From an uncultured Pelagibacteraceae bacterium (lineage in GTDB: Bacteria > Pseudomonadota > Alphaproteobacteria > Pelagibacterales > Pelagibacteraceae), in contig CACHGH010000001.1 of NCBI GenBank assembly GCA_902579215.1, positions 46,363 to 110,362 of the forward strand: a stretch of DNA of 64,000 bases, written 5' to 3'. Below the pieces are notes generated by a model. It saw only the letters and a list, made by a program, of their open reading frames with translations. It made no database searches and was not told where the DNA came from. The position numbers were made by a program, and so were the translations under genes. Of this stretch, positions 1 through 8,887 are shown in pieces; position 1 is the stretch's first letter; the number at the start of each line of letters is the position of its first letter.

Positions 1-225
1 TCAATAATAATAGTATCGACTTATGTAGATAGTGGAGAAAATTTTATTAACCATTCTTTATGGGCGTTATCGGTAGCCTTTATATTTGCATGTTTCAGTA
101 TTTTTTTTTGGTCTTTAATAGGTAAATTTTTAAGAAGATTCGCGACAAATGAGAAATTTATAAAACGATTTAATTATGTTATGTCATCCCTTCTAATAGG
201 GTGTATAGCAACATTTTATTTATAA
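1..225 (+). CDS. LysE/RhtB-family amino-acid exporter, C-terminal part
   Basis: Frame 1 is open from the window edge to a TAA at 223-225, giving the last 74 residues of a protein that starts outside the window. It has two hydrophobic segments (about residues 21-38 and 59-74) joined by a basic loop with a G-K-F-L-R-R pattern. That arrangement is typical of the last two helices of LysE/RhtB exporters, which pump amino acids out across the inner membrane. The family call rests on this short C-terminal pattern only, so another small multi-helix transporter is possible. It lies 45 bases upstream of aconitase on the same strand. Confidence 0.5.
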   Translation, partial: SIIIVSTYVDSGENFINHSLWALSVAFIFACFSIFFWSLIGKFLRRFATNEKFIKRFNYVMSSLLIGCIATFYL

Positions 226-270
226 ATTTAATTCATAATTTAGTCTAAATAAAATATATAATGAAAATTT

Positions 271-2940
271 ATGAAACCAGGAAATAAAAATTCTTATAAA
301 TCTTTAAAATCTATAAACATAAATGACAAAGATTATAAGTATTATTCTTTATCTGAGGCTGAAAAAAATGGTCTAAAAGGTATTTCAAATTTACCAAAGT
401 CATTAAAAGTTTTATTAGAAAACCTTCTTAGATACGAAGATGATTTATCAGTTACTAAAAATCAAATAGAGGCAGTTCAAAAGTGGTTAGTAGATAAAAA
501 ATCTAATATAGAAATAGCTTATCGACCCACAAGAGTTTTGTTGCAGGACTATACAGGGATACCTGCGGTTGCAGATTTAGCTGCAATGAGAGAGGCTGTA
601 AAAGAAAAAAATAAAGACCCAAACACTATTAACCCTCTATCATCAGTTGATTTAGTTATTGATCACTCAGTTCAAGTAGATCGTTCAGCTAAACCAGACT
701 CTTTTGAAAAAAATGTTGATATAGAATTTAAAAGGAACGGTGAAAGATATTCCTTCTTAAAATGGGGACAGCAAGCTTTTAATAATTTTAGAATTGTTCC
801 TCCAGGCACAGGTATATGTCATCAAGTTAACTTAGAGTATTTATCAAAAGTTGTTTGGTCAGAAAAATATAAAGGAGATGAATATTTATTCCCAGATACC
901 TTAGTAGGAACTGATAGCCATACTACTATGGTAAATGGATTGTCAGTCCTTGGTTGGGGAGTTGGTGGAATAGAAGCAGAAGCAGGAATGCTTGGACAAC
1001 CAATTTCAATGCTAATTCCAGAAGTAGTTGGTTTTGAGCTTAAAAACAAAATGCCAGAAGGTACAACCGCTACCGATTTAGTTTTAACTGTTGTAAAAAT
1101 TTTAAGAGACAAAGGTGTAGTTGGAAAATTTGTTGAATTTTATGGAACTGGATTAAAAAACTTATCACTTGCTGACAGAGCTACCATTGCAAATATGGCA
1201 CCTGAGTATGGTGCTACGTGTGGTTTTTTTCCAATTGATGAGGAAACTTTAAAATATTTACAGTTTTCAGGAAGAGACGAACATACTGTAGCGACCGTAG
1301 AAAAATATGCTAAAGAACAAGGTTTATGGGCAAGCAATAATATCGAATTTACAGATACTGTAGCATTAGACATGTCTTCAATAGTTCCAACAATTTCTGG
1401 ACCTAAAAGACCACAAGACAAAGTTTTATTAACTGAAGCAGCATCTGGATTTAAAAAAGTTTTTGAAAAAACTACAGGTAGAAAAGAAAAAAATGTTTCA
1501 AAAGTTATTGAGACTAATTTTGAAATTAAAGACGGTTCTATATTAATAGCAGCAATAACTTCTTGTACAAATACATCTAATCCAAATGTCTTAATTGGCG
1601 CAGGCTTGTTAGCAAAAAAAGCAGTGGAGCTAGGCTTAAAGACTAAACCTTGGGTCAAAACTTCTTTAGCACCAGGATCAAAAGTAGTAACCGATTATTT
1701 AAAAAAGTCAGGATTAAATAAATATTTAGATAAATTGGGTTTTAACTTAGTAGGATATGGTTGCACAACTTGCATTGGAAATTCTGGCCCTCTACCTGAA
1801 AACATTGTTGATGCTATAGAAAAGAAAAATATTTATGCTGTTTCAGTATTATCTGGCAATAGAAACTTTGAAGGTCGAATTTCACCACATATCAAAGCAA
1901 ACTATTTAGCTTCACCACCACTTGTTGTTGCTTATGCTTTAGCTGGTCATATGGAAGTAGATTTATACAAAGATCCTTTAGGAAAAGATAAAAAAGGTAA
2001 AGAAATTTATTTGAAAGATATTTGGCCTTCAAACAAAGAAATAGATGATACTTTAAAAGACGCTTTAAACGCTGAGATGTTTATAAAAAGATACTCAAAT
2101 GTTTCTGAAGGACCAATTCAGTGGCAAAAAATTAAAACTGAGAAAAGTAGCATTTATAATTGGGATCAAAGCTCAACATATGTAAAAAAACCACCTTTCT
2201 TTGACAACCTTCCTGATAAACCAGAGGGATTTAAAAAAATAAAAAATGCAAGACCACTATTAATATTAGGGGATATGATAACAACAGACCATATATCTCC
2301 AGCAGGCTCTATCCAAAAAGAAAGCCCAACTGGTGAATATTTTATGAAGCATCAAGTATTACCAAAAGATTATAATTCATATGGCTCAAGAAGAGGCAAC
2401 CATGAAGTGATGATGCGAGGAACTTTTGCAAATATAAGAATTAAAAATGAGATGGCACCAGGAACAGAGGGTGGTTTTACAAAATTATATCCTGAAGGAA
2501 AAGTTATGCCCATCTATGAGGCGGTCCAAGAATATAAAAAAAGAGGAACAGATTTAGTTGTTATTGGAGGCAAGGAATACGGCACCGGATCATCAAGAGA
2601 TTGGGCGGCCAAAGGAACTAAGTTATTAGGAGTAAAAGCTATAATTGCAGAAAGTTTTGAGAGAATTCACAGATCAAATTTAATTGGAATGGGAATATTA
2701 CCACTACAATTTACTGATGGTGTTAATAGAACTAATCTTAAAATAAATGGCTCAGAATTAATAAGCGTAATTGATTTAGAAAAAGGAGTACTACCATCGG
2801 ATAATTTAAAAATAGAAATTAAATATCAAACTGGTGAAATTAAAAAAATCAATGTTCTATGCAGAATTGATACAAAAAATGAATTGGAATATTATAAGAA
2901 TGGTGGAATACTACAGTATGTTTTAAGGAATATGATTTAA
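271..2940 (+). CDS. acnA: Aconitate hydratase A
   Basis: Full-length AcnA/IRP-type aconitase (889 residues, normal for the family) interconverting citrate and isocitrate in the TCA cycle. The three [4Fe-4S] ligands are visible as Cys432 in S-C-T-N-T-S-N-P and Cys498 and Cys501 in C-T-T-C-I-G-N-S-G-P. The N-terminal D-S-H-T-T-M-V-N-G segment and the C-terminal swivel-domain G-S-S-R-D-W-A-A-K-G motif are present. The ATG is the first in frame. The next gene begins one base after the stop, so co-transcription is likely. The cytosolic role follows from the family. Confidence 0.97.
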   Translation: MKPGNKNSYKSLKSININDKDYKYYSLSEAEKNGLKGISNLPKSLKVLLENLLRYEDDLSVTKNQIEAVQKWLVDKKSNIEIAYRPTRVLLQDYTGIPAVADLAAMREAVKEKNKDPNTINPLSSVDLVIDHSVQVDRSAKPDSFEKNVDIEFKRNGERYSFLKWGQQAFNNFRIVPPGTGICHQVNLEYLSKVVWSEKYKGDEYLFPDTLVGTDSHTTMVNGLSVLGWGVGGIEAEAGMLGQPISMLIPEVVGFELKNKMPEGTTATDLVLTVVKILRDKGVVGKFVEFYGTGLKNLSLADRATIANMAPEYGATCGFFPIDEETLKYLQFSGRDEHTVATVEKYAKEQGLWASNNIEFTDTVALDMSSIVPTISGPKRPQDKVLLTEAASGFKKVFEKTTGRKEKNVSKVIETNFEIKDGSILIAAITSCTNTSNPNVLIGAGLLAKKAVELGLKTKPWVKTSLAPGSKVVTDYLKKSGLNKYLDKLGFNLVGYGCTTCIGNSGPLPENIVDAIEKKNIYAVSVLSGNRNFEGRISPHIKANYLASPPLVVAYALAGHMEVDLYKDPLGKDKKGKEIYLKDIWPSNKEIDDTLKDALNAEMFIKRYSNVSEGPIQWQKIKTEKSSIYNWDQSSTYVKKPPFFDNLPDKPEGFKKIKNARPLLILGDMITTDHISPAGSIQKESPTGEYFMKHQVLPKDYNSYGSRRGNHEVMMRGTFANIRIKNEMAPGTEGGFTKLYPEGKVMPIYEAVQEYKKRGTDLVVIGGKEYGTGSSRDWAAKGTKLLGVKAIIAESFERIHRSNLIGMGILPLQFTDGVNRTNLKINGSELISVIDLEKGVLPSDNLKIEIKYQTGEIKKINVLCRIDTKNELEYYKNGGILQYVLRNMI

Positions 2941-2941
2941 C

Positions 2942-3586
2942 ATGAACGAAGAAATAGCAATTATAGATAATAAAACTAGAAGAGAAAAAATTATAAATTT
3001 CCTTTTAAAAAATAAAAAAAAATTAATTTTAATTATAGCCATTTTAGTATTAATACCATTAGTATTTTTTTCATATCAAATATACAAAAACAAAAATAAA
3101 CAATGGATAGCTAACAAATATAACTCAACGATAATTAATTTTGAAGGTGGAGATAAACTAAAAGCAGTAGAAATAATGAAAGAGATAATTAATGATAAGG
3201 ATCCAACTTACTCTCCACTCGCTTTATATTTTTTAATTGATAATAATATTCAAGTTTCAAATGAGGAAACTAATAAATTTTTTGACATAATAATAGATGA
3301 AGTAAAACTTAAAAAAGAAATTAAAAATTTAGTTATTTATAAAAAAGCTTTATTTAACTCTGAGTTTACTGATGAGAATAGTTTAATAACAATTTTAAAC
3401 CCATTAATAAATTCCGAGAGCATTTGGACATCTCATGCACTTTATTTAGTAGCGGAGTATTTTTATTTTAAAAATGAAAAGCAAAAATCAAAAGAATTTT
3501 ATGAAAGAATTATTTCTTTAAATAATGCAGATGAAAACATATTAAGAAACGCACAAAAAAAATTAAACAGAAATTTTAGTGAATAA
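2942..3586 (+). CDS. YfgM-like membrane-anchored TPR protein
   Basis: 214 residues: a basic N-terminus, one strong membrane segment (about residues 28-47) and a helical periplasmic part with TPR-like repeats, including an L-Y-F-L-I stretch near 93 and an L-Y-L-V-A-E-Y-F-Y-F stretch near 167. This is the layout of YfgM/DUF2659-type ancillary subunits of the Sec translocon, which in many proteobacteria sit directly upstream of bamB, as here. It follows acnA by one base and overlaps the next gene by 8 bases. The assignment rests on architecture and synteny more than on a diagnostic motif. Confidence 0.7.
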   Translation: MNEEIAIIDNKTRREKIINFLLKNKKKLILIIAILVLIPLVFFSYQIYKNKNKQWIANKYNSTIINFEGGDKLKAVEIMKEIINDKDPTYSPLALYFLIDNNIQVSNEETNKFFDIIIDEVKLKKEIKNLVIYKKALFNSEFTDENSLITILNPLINSESIWTSHALYLVAEYFYFKNEKQKSKEFYERIISLNNADENILRNAQKKLNRNFSE

Positions 3587-4883
3587 ACTTGTAACTACTC
3601 TTTTATCCTTATTGTTTATAGCACATTGTTCTTTTGGTGGACAATCTGGTTTTTGGAATGAAACAACAAAAATTAAAAAAGAAAAAGAAACCATAATCAA
3701 AGAACTGTTTAAAAAAGAAGAACCTCATGAAAAAGAAATGAACACAAACTTGAAAATTAATTTGAATGCAAAATTAATAAAAAATAGTTTTATAAATAAT
3801 TTTGATAATAACAATGGAAGGATCGAATATGATGGAAACTTAAAAAATATTTCTAAATATAAGTTTTCTAAAATAGATAATTTTAATGAATTTGAACCTG
3901 AGATAGTCTTTGATAAAAATAATGTGATATTTTTTGATAACAAAGGGTCAATAATAAAATTTAACGAACAATCAAAAATTATATGGAAAAAAAATTATTA
4001 TTCCAAGACAGAAAAAAAAATGAAACCAGTATTGTTCTTATCTAGCAATAGTACAACTTTAGTTGTCGCTGATAGCATATCAAAGTATTACGCTTTAGAT
4101 ATAAATTCTGGAAAATTATTGTGGTCAAAAAGCAATGTTGCACCATTTAATTCTCAAGTTAAAGTTTATAAAGATAGATTTTTTGCTATTGATTATGAAA
4201 ATATACTTAGATGCTATTCGATTAAAAATGGTAATGAATTGTGGAAAGTTAGAACTGAAAAATCATTTATCAAATCTCAAAAAAAACTTTCTTTAGTTAT
4301 AGTAGACAATAAAGTCTTTTTTAATAATTCAATAGGAGATATATCTGCAGTTGATATTGCTACTGGAAATCTAATTTGGCAACAACCTACACAAAGTAGT
4401 GCAATATATGAAGATGCTTTTCTTCTTAAAACATCTAGCATCATAGCGAGCAAAGAATCAGTTCTATTTTCAAATAATAAAAATGAATTTTTTTCACTAT
4501 ATATTGAAAATGGAGGTATAAAGTGGAAACAACGAATTAATTCCACTTTGAGGCACACACTTATCGAGAATATAATTTTTTCAATATCTATGGAGGGTTT
4601 TTTAATACTTACAAACAATCAAAATGGTACAATAATTAGAATTACAGATATCTTTAAACAATTTAGTAAAAAAAAAAGGTCTAAAATAAAACCTGTTGGA
4701 TTTATAGTGGGTTCTAATAATATTTATTTAACAACAAATAATGGAAGATTATTAATCATTGATATTTTAACTGGTAAAACAAAATCAGTTTTAAAAATAG
4801 ATGGAGAAAAAATATCAAGACCATTCGTTTTGAATAAAAACATGTTTATAGTAAAAGACAATGCTATTATTAAGTTAAATTAG
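3579..4883 (+). CDS. bamB: BamB-like outer-membrane assembly lipoprotein
   Basis: 434 residues starting at a GTG inside the end of the upstream gene. The N-terminus is a lipoprotein signal with a cleavable L-F-I-A-H-C lipobox (Cys17). The rest shows repeated PQQ/beta-propeller blades of the type A-L-D-I-N-S-G-K-L-L-W, A-V-D-I-A-T-G-N-L-I-W and I-I-D-I-L-T-G-K-T. BamB is a periplasmic scaffold of the BAM complex that inserts outer-membrane beta-barrels. A low-complexity Lys/Glu stretch follows the lipobox. The gene is usually followed by der (EngA), which is absent here. Confidence 0.85.
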   Translation: MNKLVTTLLSLLFIAHCSFGGQSGFWNETTKIKKEKETIIKELFKKEEPHEKEMNTNLKINLNAKLIKNSFINNFDNNNGRIEYDGNLKNISKYKFSKIDNFNEFEPEIVFDKNNVIFFDNKGSIIKFNEQSKIIWKKNYYSKTEKKMKPVLFLSSNSTTLVVADSISKYYALDINSGKLLWSKSNVAPFNSQVKVYKDRFFAIDYENILRCYSIKNGNELWKVRTEKSFIKSQKKLSLVIVDNKVFFNNSIGDISAVDIATGNLIWQQPTQSSAIYEDAFLLKTSSIIASKESVLFSNNKNEFFSLYIENGGIKWKQRINSTLRHTLIENIIFSISMEGFLILTNNQNGTIIRITDIFKQFSKKKRSKIKPVGFIVGSNNIYLTTNNGRLLIIDILTGKTKSVLKIDGEKISRPFVLNKNMFIVKDNAIIKLN

Positions 4884-4885
4884 AA

Positions 4886-5305
4886 ATGATTTTGAATCTG
4901 CTTGCAAGACTTGGTAGAAAAAAAGTTGTTCTAGATAGAGGCCCATCTCATCCAGAATATAACAAAGCAAAACCGTGGATGAACAGATATTATTTATTAT
5001 TTAGAAATAGGCCCAAGTGGTTTCCTTTCAATATTTTAATTCATGAAATGCTCGATGATGATCATGGCGAAGGTGTTCATTCTCATTTATGTCCTTATAT
5101 AACTATTGTTTTGCGTGATGGATACTGGGAAACATTAAAGGATGGTAAGCATTGGCGACCACCAGGTTATATCGGCTTTAGATCTGCAAACAATCTACAT
5201 AGAGTTGACTTAAAACCAAATACAAAACCATTAACTTTATTTATACCTGGGCCTTTTGGCTTAAGAAAAGGTCCTAGATCTAAGTATGGTATAAATTTTA
5301 AGTAA
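4886..5305 (+). CDS. Small cupin-like protein of unknown function
   Basis: 139 residues, cytosolic. A small double-stranded beta-helix is suggested by a histidine cluster (E-G-V-H-S-H-L-C-P-Y), a following G-Y-W segment, an R-P-P-G-Y-I-G-F-R turn and a late H-R-V, which is the spacing of metal-binding cupins. I do not recognise a named family. It starts two bases after the bamB stop, so it is probably the last gene of the acnA-bamB transcript or co-transcribed with YjbQ. A metal-dependent enzyme or ligand sensor is possible. No substrate can be read from the sequence. Confidence 0.6.
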   Translation: MILNLLARLGRKKVVLDRGPSHPEYNKAKPWMNRYYLLFRNRPKWFPFNILIHEMLDDDHGEGVHSHLCPYITIVLRDGYWETLKDGKHWRPPGYIGFRSANNLHRVDLKPNTKPLTLFIPGPFGLRKGPRSKYGINFK

Positions 5306-5315
5306 AAAAATTAAA

Positions 5316-5735
5316 ATGAAGCAAGTTATTTTTGAACTAGTTTTAAAAACATCTGGACCTGGTTTATATAATTTTACTAATCAAAGTTTAAATTTTGTAA
5401 AAAAAAACAATCTAAGTGATGGCATATTAAATATAAATATTTTGCATACTAGCGCATCATTAACTATACAAGAAAATGCTGACCCTGATGTTTTATATGA
5501 TTTAAAGAATTTTTTTGAAAAATTAGTTCCTATGGATCCAAAACTTTATAAACACAATACAGAAGGCAAAGATGACATGCCTGCTCATATAAAAGCAGCA
5601 CTGACAAATAGTCATTTAACTTTAAGTATTAAAAATGCAAAAATAATTTTAGGAACTTGGCAAGGATTGTATTTATTTGAGCATAGACTAGAAAATCAAA
5701 TAAGGAAAATTTCTCACCATTTTATTGGAGACTAA
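5316..5735 (+). CDS. YjbQ / UPF0047 family protein
   Basis: 139 residues matching the YjbQ family length and its central motif H-T-S-A-S-L-T-I-Q-E-N-A-D-P-D, with the late G-T-W-Q-G-L-Y-L-F-E-H-R signature. YjbQ proteins are widely conserved small trimeric enzymes reported to have secondary thiamine-phosphate synthase activity. Their physiological role is not firmly known. It lies 10 bases after the cupin-like gene. It converges on the next gene with overlapping stop codons (TAA at 5733-5735 against TAG on the other strand at 5732-5734), leaving no room for a terminator. Confidence 0.88.
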   Translation: MKQVIFELVLKTSGPGLYNFTNQSLNFVKKNNLSDGILNINILHTSASLTIQENADPDVLYDLKNFFEKLVPMDPKLYKHNTEGKDDMPAHIKAALTNSHLTLSIKNAKIILGTWQGLYLFEHRLENQIRKISHHFIGD

Positions 5736-6187
5736 ATAAAGGGATCGTAAGCCCACTGTAATATTGCTTGTCGTTGTCTTTTTCGACAACCTAAATCATT
5801 TGGATCACAGTTTTTTTTAATAGCAACAACATGTCTTGTAAAATTTTTCCATCTTTTTATTTGAATTTCATCAATTTTAGGAATTCGTCTTCCCATCGAA
5901 AATCTACAATACCACTGGAACCATCCAAGTGGATCTTCTCTAAAAATCCATCCCTTTTTATTCCATTCTTCTCTAGAAAGCCCAGATTTAATTTTAAATC
6001 TATTTAAATTGACATCAAATTTTTTACTAATTTTTGCTTTGTTAAACCAAGATTTTGGATATTCTTTTATTTTTAAACCAAAATATGAGCCTCCAAAAAC
6101 ACCTAATTCCAACATTTCTTTTGGTGAGAGCTGTGGTTTAAAAATTTTATAAAAATCTGGTTTTTTTTTATTATTTTTTAACTTCAT
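5732..6187 (-). CDS. Conserved hypothetical protein
   Basis: 151 residues, basic, no signal peptide or membrane segment. It has a conserved-looking core with W-x-x-A, D-P-L-G-W-F-Q-W-Y-C-R-F near residue 87, G-R-R, Q-I-K-R-W, R-H-V and a C-terminal C-R-K-R-Q-R-Q-A-I-L-Q-W-A-Y-D. I recognise this as a widespread uncharacterised family but know no function. The aromatic and arginine-rich conserved stretches suggest nucleic-acid or cofactor binding, which is speculation. It lies 4 bases after the ammonia-lyase homologue on the same strand. Confidence 0.7.
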   Translation of the reverse strand: MKLKNNKKKPDFYKIFKPQLSPKEMLELGVFGGSYFGLKIKEYPKSWFNKAKISKKFDVNLNRFKIKSGLSREEWNKKGWIFREDPLGWFQWYCRFSMGRRIPKIDEIQIKRWKNFTRHVVAIKKNCDPNDLGCRKRQRQAILQWAYDPFI

Positions 6188-6191
6188 TTGA

Positions 6192-7322
6192 TTAATTGCT
6201 ATTTAGTAATTTTTGGTATAATTCCTCATCTGCATCACCTTCACAACCAAATAAAAGGACATTAGAATTTTCATCTAAATTTATTTTATTTTTTATAGCA
6301 TTATCATTACTTAAACTAATTAAACTTATAATTCCTGGAGTAGAGCACTCTCCACCAATTAATTTTTCATCAGCGAATTGACTGTTAGCAAGAAACTTAA
6401 TAGTTTTTGATATATAATCATCAGAAACAGTTACACAATAATCCACAGAATTTTTTAATATTTCCCATGGAACTAAAGAAACTTCTCCACATGACATACC
6501 GCCCATTATACTCTCTTTTTCAATAGTAATTTTTTCTATTTTTCCAGCTTTAATACTTTCCAAAACACACGCAGCGCTTTCTGGTTCAACTACAATAATT
6601 TTTGGGACATGGTCAAGGTATCTTGCAATTCCAGCTACCATAGCTGCAGCCATCCCACCAACGCCAGCTTGCAATATTACGTGTGATATTTTTTTATCAG
6701 ATATTTGATTTGAAATTTCTTTCATCATTACTGAATAACCTGCCATTGTTAATTTTGGAACTAATTTATAGTTAGACCAAGCTACATCTTGAACTATTTG
6801 CCAATTATTTTTTTCAGATTGTTTAACGCACTCATTTAAAGAATTATCATAATTTCCTTTTACTCTAATTACATCTGCACCAAAGCTTCTCATGACTTTA
6901 GCTCTGGACTCGCTTACATATTCACTAATAAAAATTTTGCATTTTAATCCTAATTTTTGAGAACCCCAAGCAACTGATCTTCCATGATTTCCAGCTGTGG
7001 CGGTTGATATAGTTATATTTTTATTTCCTTTACTAACTTTTTCAACTGCATAGGCCCCACCTAGAGCTTTAAATGATTTTAAATCAAATCTTTTTGATTC
7101 ATCTTTATAATAAATTTTATTAAGATTTAATTTTATTGATAGCTTGTTTAAAGATCTTAATGGAGTGGGGGAATAATTATCCCAACCTGATATAACATTA
7201 TATGCTTCATCTATATCATCTTTAGATAGAATTTTTAAAATGTCATTTTTATTAAATTTATAACTTTTGTTTTCAAAAAAATTTGAATATTTCCAATTTA
7301 ACACTTCAGAGTCAAAAGACAT
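6192..7322 (-). CDS. Diaminopropionate ammonia-lyase-like PLP enzyme
   Basis: 376 residues of a fold-type II PLP enzyme. The lysine motif S-F-K-A-L-G-G-A-Y-A is present with the diaminopropionate ammonia-lyase flavour (E-S-K-R-F-D-L-K-S-F-K-A-L-G). A T-A-T-A-G-N-H-G-R substrate loop and a V-G-G-M-A-A-A phosphate-binding glycine loop follow. The family converts 2,3-diaminopropionate to pyruvate and ammonia, and related enzymes deaminate Ser/Thr. I chose the ATG at 7322, two bases after the gmaS stop, over an upstream TTG inside gmaS. Tight coupling to gmaS suggests it belongs to the nitrogen-releasing operon. The exact amino acid is uncertain. Confidence 0.75.
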   Translation of the reverse strand: MSFDSEVLNWKYSNFFENKSYKFNKNDILKILSKDDIDEAYNVISGWDNYSPTPLRSLNKLSIKLNLNKIYYKDESKRFDLKSFKALGGAYAVEKVSKGNKNITISTATAGNHGRSVAWGSQKLGLKCKIFISEYVSESRAKVMRSFGADVIRVKGNYDNSLNECVKQSEKNNWQIVQDVAWSNYKLVPKLTMAGYSVMMKEISNQISDKKISHVILQAGVGGMAAAMVAGIARYLDHVPKIIVVEPESAACVLESIKAGKIEKITIEKESIMGGMSCGEVSLVPWEILKNSVDYCVTVSDDYISKTIKFLANSQFADEKLIGGECSTPGIISLISLSNDNAIKNKINLDENSNVLLFGCEGDADEELYQKLLNSN

Positions 7323-7324
7323 TA

Positions 7325-8650
7325 TTAACAATCTAATGTGTTATTTTTTTCCCAATCAGTAACCGGAGAATTTTTGTCAAAAGATTCTTCTTTAAAAAAA
7401 TCATTTATTTCTAGATTTTTTAATTTTACATAGCTTTTAATTACCTGTTCACCAAAAGCTTCAGTAATTTCTTTGCTGTCTTCCAATTCTTTAATAGCTT
7501 CGTCAATTTCATTTGGAAGTTTAGCTAAATTTGGATAATTTTTATAATCTTCGTACATATTACATGTTAATGGTTCACCAGGATCAAGTTTATTATTTAA
7601 ACCATTTAATCCTGCAGCTATAATTCCTGCCTGAAGCAAGTAAGGGTTTACTGAACCGTCCATTAATCTTAATTCAAATCTACCAGGATCTGGAATTCTG
7701 ATCATATGAGTTCTGTTGTTCCCAGAGTAAGATATGCTACTTGGTGACCATGATGCACCTGATTTTGTAGGTGGTGCATTTATTCTTCTGTAACTATTTA
7801 TTGTTGGATTAAAAAAAGCAGATAGAGGTCTCGCAAGTTTCATTATTCCACCTAAAAAGTTATATGCAACTTTTGAAAGTCCGTAACGATCACCATTATC
7901 TAAAAACTTATTATTCTTTTCTGTCCATACTGATATATGTGCATGACATCCATTTCCTGTTAAATTTTGAAATGGTTTTGGCATAAAAGTTGCTCTTAAC
8001 CCGTGTTTTTCAGCAAGCGATTTAACCATATACTTAAAGAAAACATGTCTGTCAGCTGTTACTAAGCAGTCTGCATAATCCCAATTCATTTCAAACTGTC
8101 CATTTGCATCCTCATGATCGTTTTGATATGGACCCCATCCCATTTCAATCATACTGTCACATATTTCTTTGATTAAATCGTATCTTCTCATTAAGGCAGA
8201 TTGATCGTAACAAGGTTTAGATTGTATATCTCTTGGATCTGCAATGTTTGAACCGTCTTGAGAAATTAAAAAATATTCACATTCTACTCCAGACTTCATT
8301 GTAAGGTTTTTTTTTGACAGCATGCTTATTTGTTTTTTGAGCATTACTCTTGGTGAAGCATCAACTGGTTTACCACCCATCCACAGATCTGAGGCAAGCC
8401 AACCAATTTCTTTATTCCATGGCAATTGAATAAGACTATCTGGGTCTGGAATTGCAAACATGTCCGTATCTGCTGGAGTCATATCTAGCCAAGTAGCAAA
8501 ACCTGCAAAACCTGCACCGTTTTTTTGCATATCAGCTATTGCTTGAGCAGGAACTAATTTTGATCTTAGTACTCCAAACAAATCTACAAAACTAATTAGA
8601 AAATATTTAATTTTCTTTTGTTTAGCTATTTTGGATAAATTTTTTGACAT
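7325..8650 (-). CDS. gmaS: Gamma-glutamylmethylamide synthetase (GS type III-like)
   Basis: 441 residues of the GlnT/type III glutamine synthetase family. GmaS ligates methylamine to glutamate using ATP, the entry step of the N-methylglutamate pathway. Visible motifs: E-D-A-N-G-Q-F (180-186), N-G-C-H-A-H-I-S-V-W (233-242), N-S-Y-R-R (285-289) and S-G-N-N-R-T-H (309-315). The E-D-A-N-G-Q-F and G-N-N-R-T-H versions are, as I recall, characteristic of GmaS proteins and differ from the paralogue at 14286-15755. It sits in the same direction as amt and mgsABC, though not immediately beside mgsABC. An ordinary GlnT glutamine synthetase is the alternative. Confidence 0.82.
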   Translation of the reverse strand: MSKNLSKIAKQKKIKYFLISFVDLFGVLRSKLVPAQAIADMQKNGAGFAGFATWLDMTPADTDMFAIPDPDSLIQLPWNKEIGWLASDLWMGGKPVDASPRVMLKKQISMLSKKNLTMKSGVECEYFLISQDGSNIADPRDIQSKPCYDQSALMRRYDLIKEICDSMIEMGWGPYQNDHEDANGQFEMNWDYADCLVTADRHVFFKYMVKSLAEKHGLRATFMPKPFQNLTGNGCHAHISVWTEKNNKFLDNGDRYGLSKVAYNFLGGIMKLARPLSAFFNPTINSYRRINAPPTKSGASWSPSSISYSGNNRTHMIRIPDPGRFELRLMDGSVNPYLLQAGIIAAGLNGLNNKLDPGEPLTCNMYEDYKNYPNLAKLPNEIDEAIKELEDSKEITEAFGEQVIKSYVKLKNLEINDFFKEESFDKNSPVTDWEKNNTLDC

Positions 8651-8668
8651 ATGTTAATTTAGCATAGT

Positions 8669-8830
8669 TTAATTTAAAATAGAAAAAATAGTATCTTTAT
8701 AATAAAGCAAGTTTATTACAATTATAATTATAATTGCAAGTATAACACCGTACTTTGCTTTAGGCCAAGCTAACCTAGCCATTTTATGAGGTACTTTATT
8801 TTGATTTTCTTCAGAATTCTTATCAGACAT
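8669..8830 (-). CDS. Tiny single-span membrane protein
   Basis: A 53-residue frame read directly from the DNA: ATG at 8828-8830 and TAA at 8669-8671 on the minus strand. A charged, hydrophilic N-terminus (S-D-K-N-S-E-E-N) is followed by a basic turn with M-A-R-L-A-W-P-K-A-K-Y-G and a very hydrophobic helix (V-I-L-A-I-I-I-I-I-V-I-N-L-L, about 29-42), so an N-in topology is expected. It fills the only gap between the 73-residue membrane protein and gmaS. It could be a transporter accessory peptide. The clean start, stop and membrane helix support a real gene, but I recognise no family. Confidence 0.6.
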   Translation of the reverse strand: MSDKNSEENQNKVPHKMARLAWPKAKYGVILAIIIIIVINLLYYKDTIFSILN

Positions 8831-8847
8831 TTTTGATTAATTATCAT

Positions 8848-8874
8848 AAGAGGCGCAAATTAATTGCGCCTCTT
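8848..8874 (-). terminator. Perfect 11-bp hairpin downstream of the amt unit
   Basis: AAGAGGCGCAA (8848-8858) and its exact complement (8864-8874) enclose a 5-base ATTAA loop. It stands out as GC-rich in AT-rich surroundings and lies 13 bases after the stop of the 73-residue membrane protein and 17 bases before the start of the 53-residue one. On the minus strand it is not followed by a long U tract. It may therefore be a partial terminator, or a stabilising 3' end that keeps amt expression above that of gmaS. Confidence 0.6.
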
Positions 8875-8887
8875 AAATAAAATTTAA

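Noticed and set aside
822..1658. Long minus-strand frames inside aconitase
   Set aside because: They lie fully within acnA in an antisense frame and have no family features; the AT-rich codon pattern makes such shadow frames common.
5736..6191. Terminator between yjbQ and the convergent unknown
   Set aside because: The stop codons overlap, so no separate terminator can fit; no hairpin with a U tract was seen.
7323..7331. TTG start for the ammonia-lyase homologue
   Set aside because: It lies inside the gmaS stop region; the ATG at 7322, two bases after that stop, is the more natural start.
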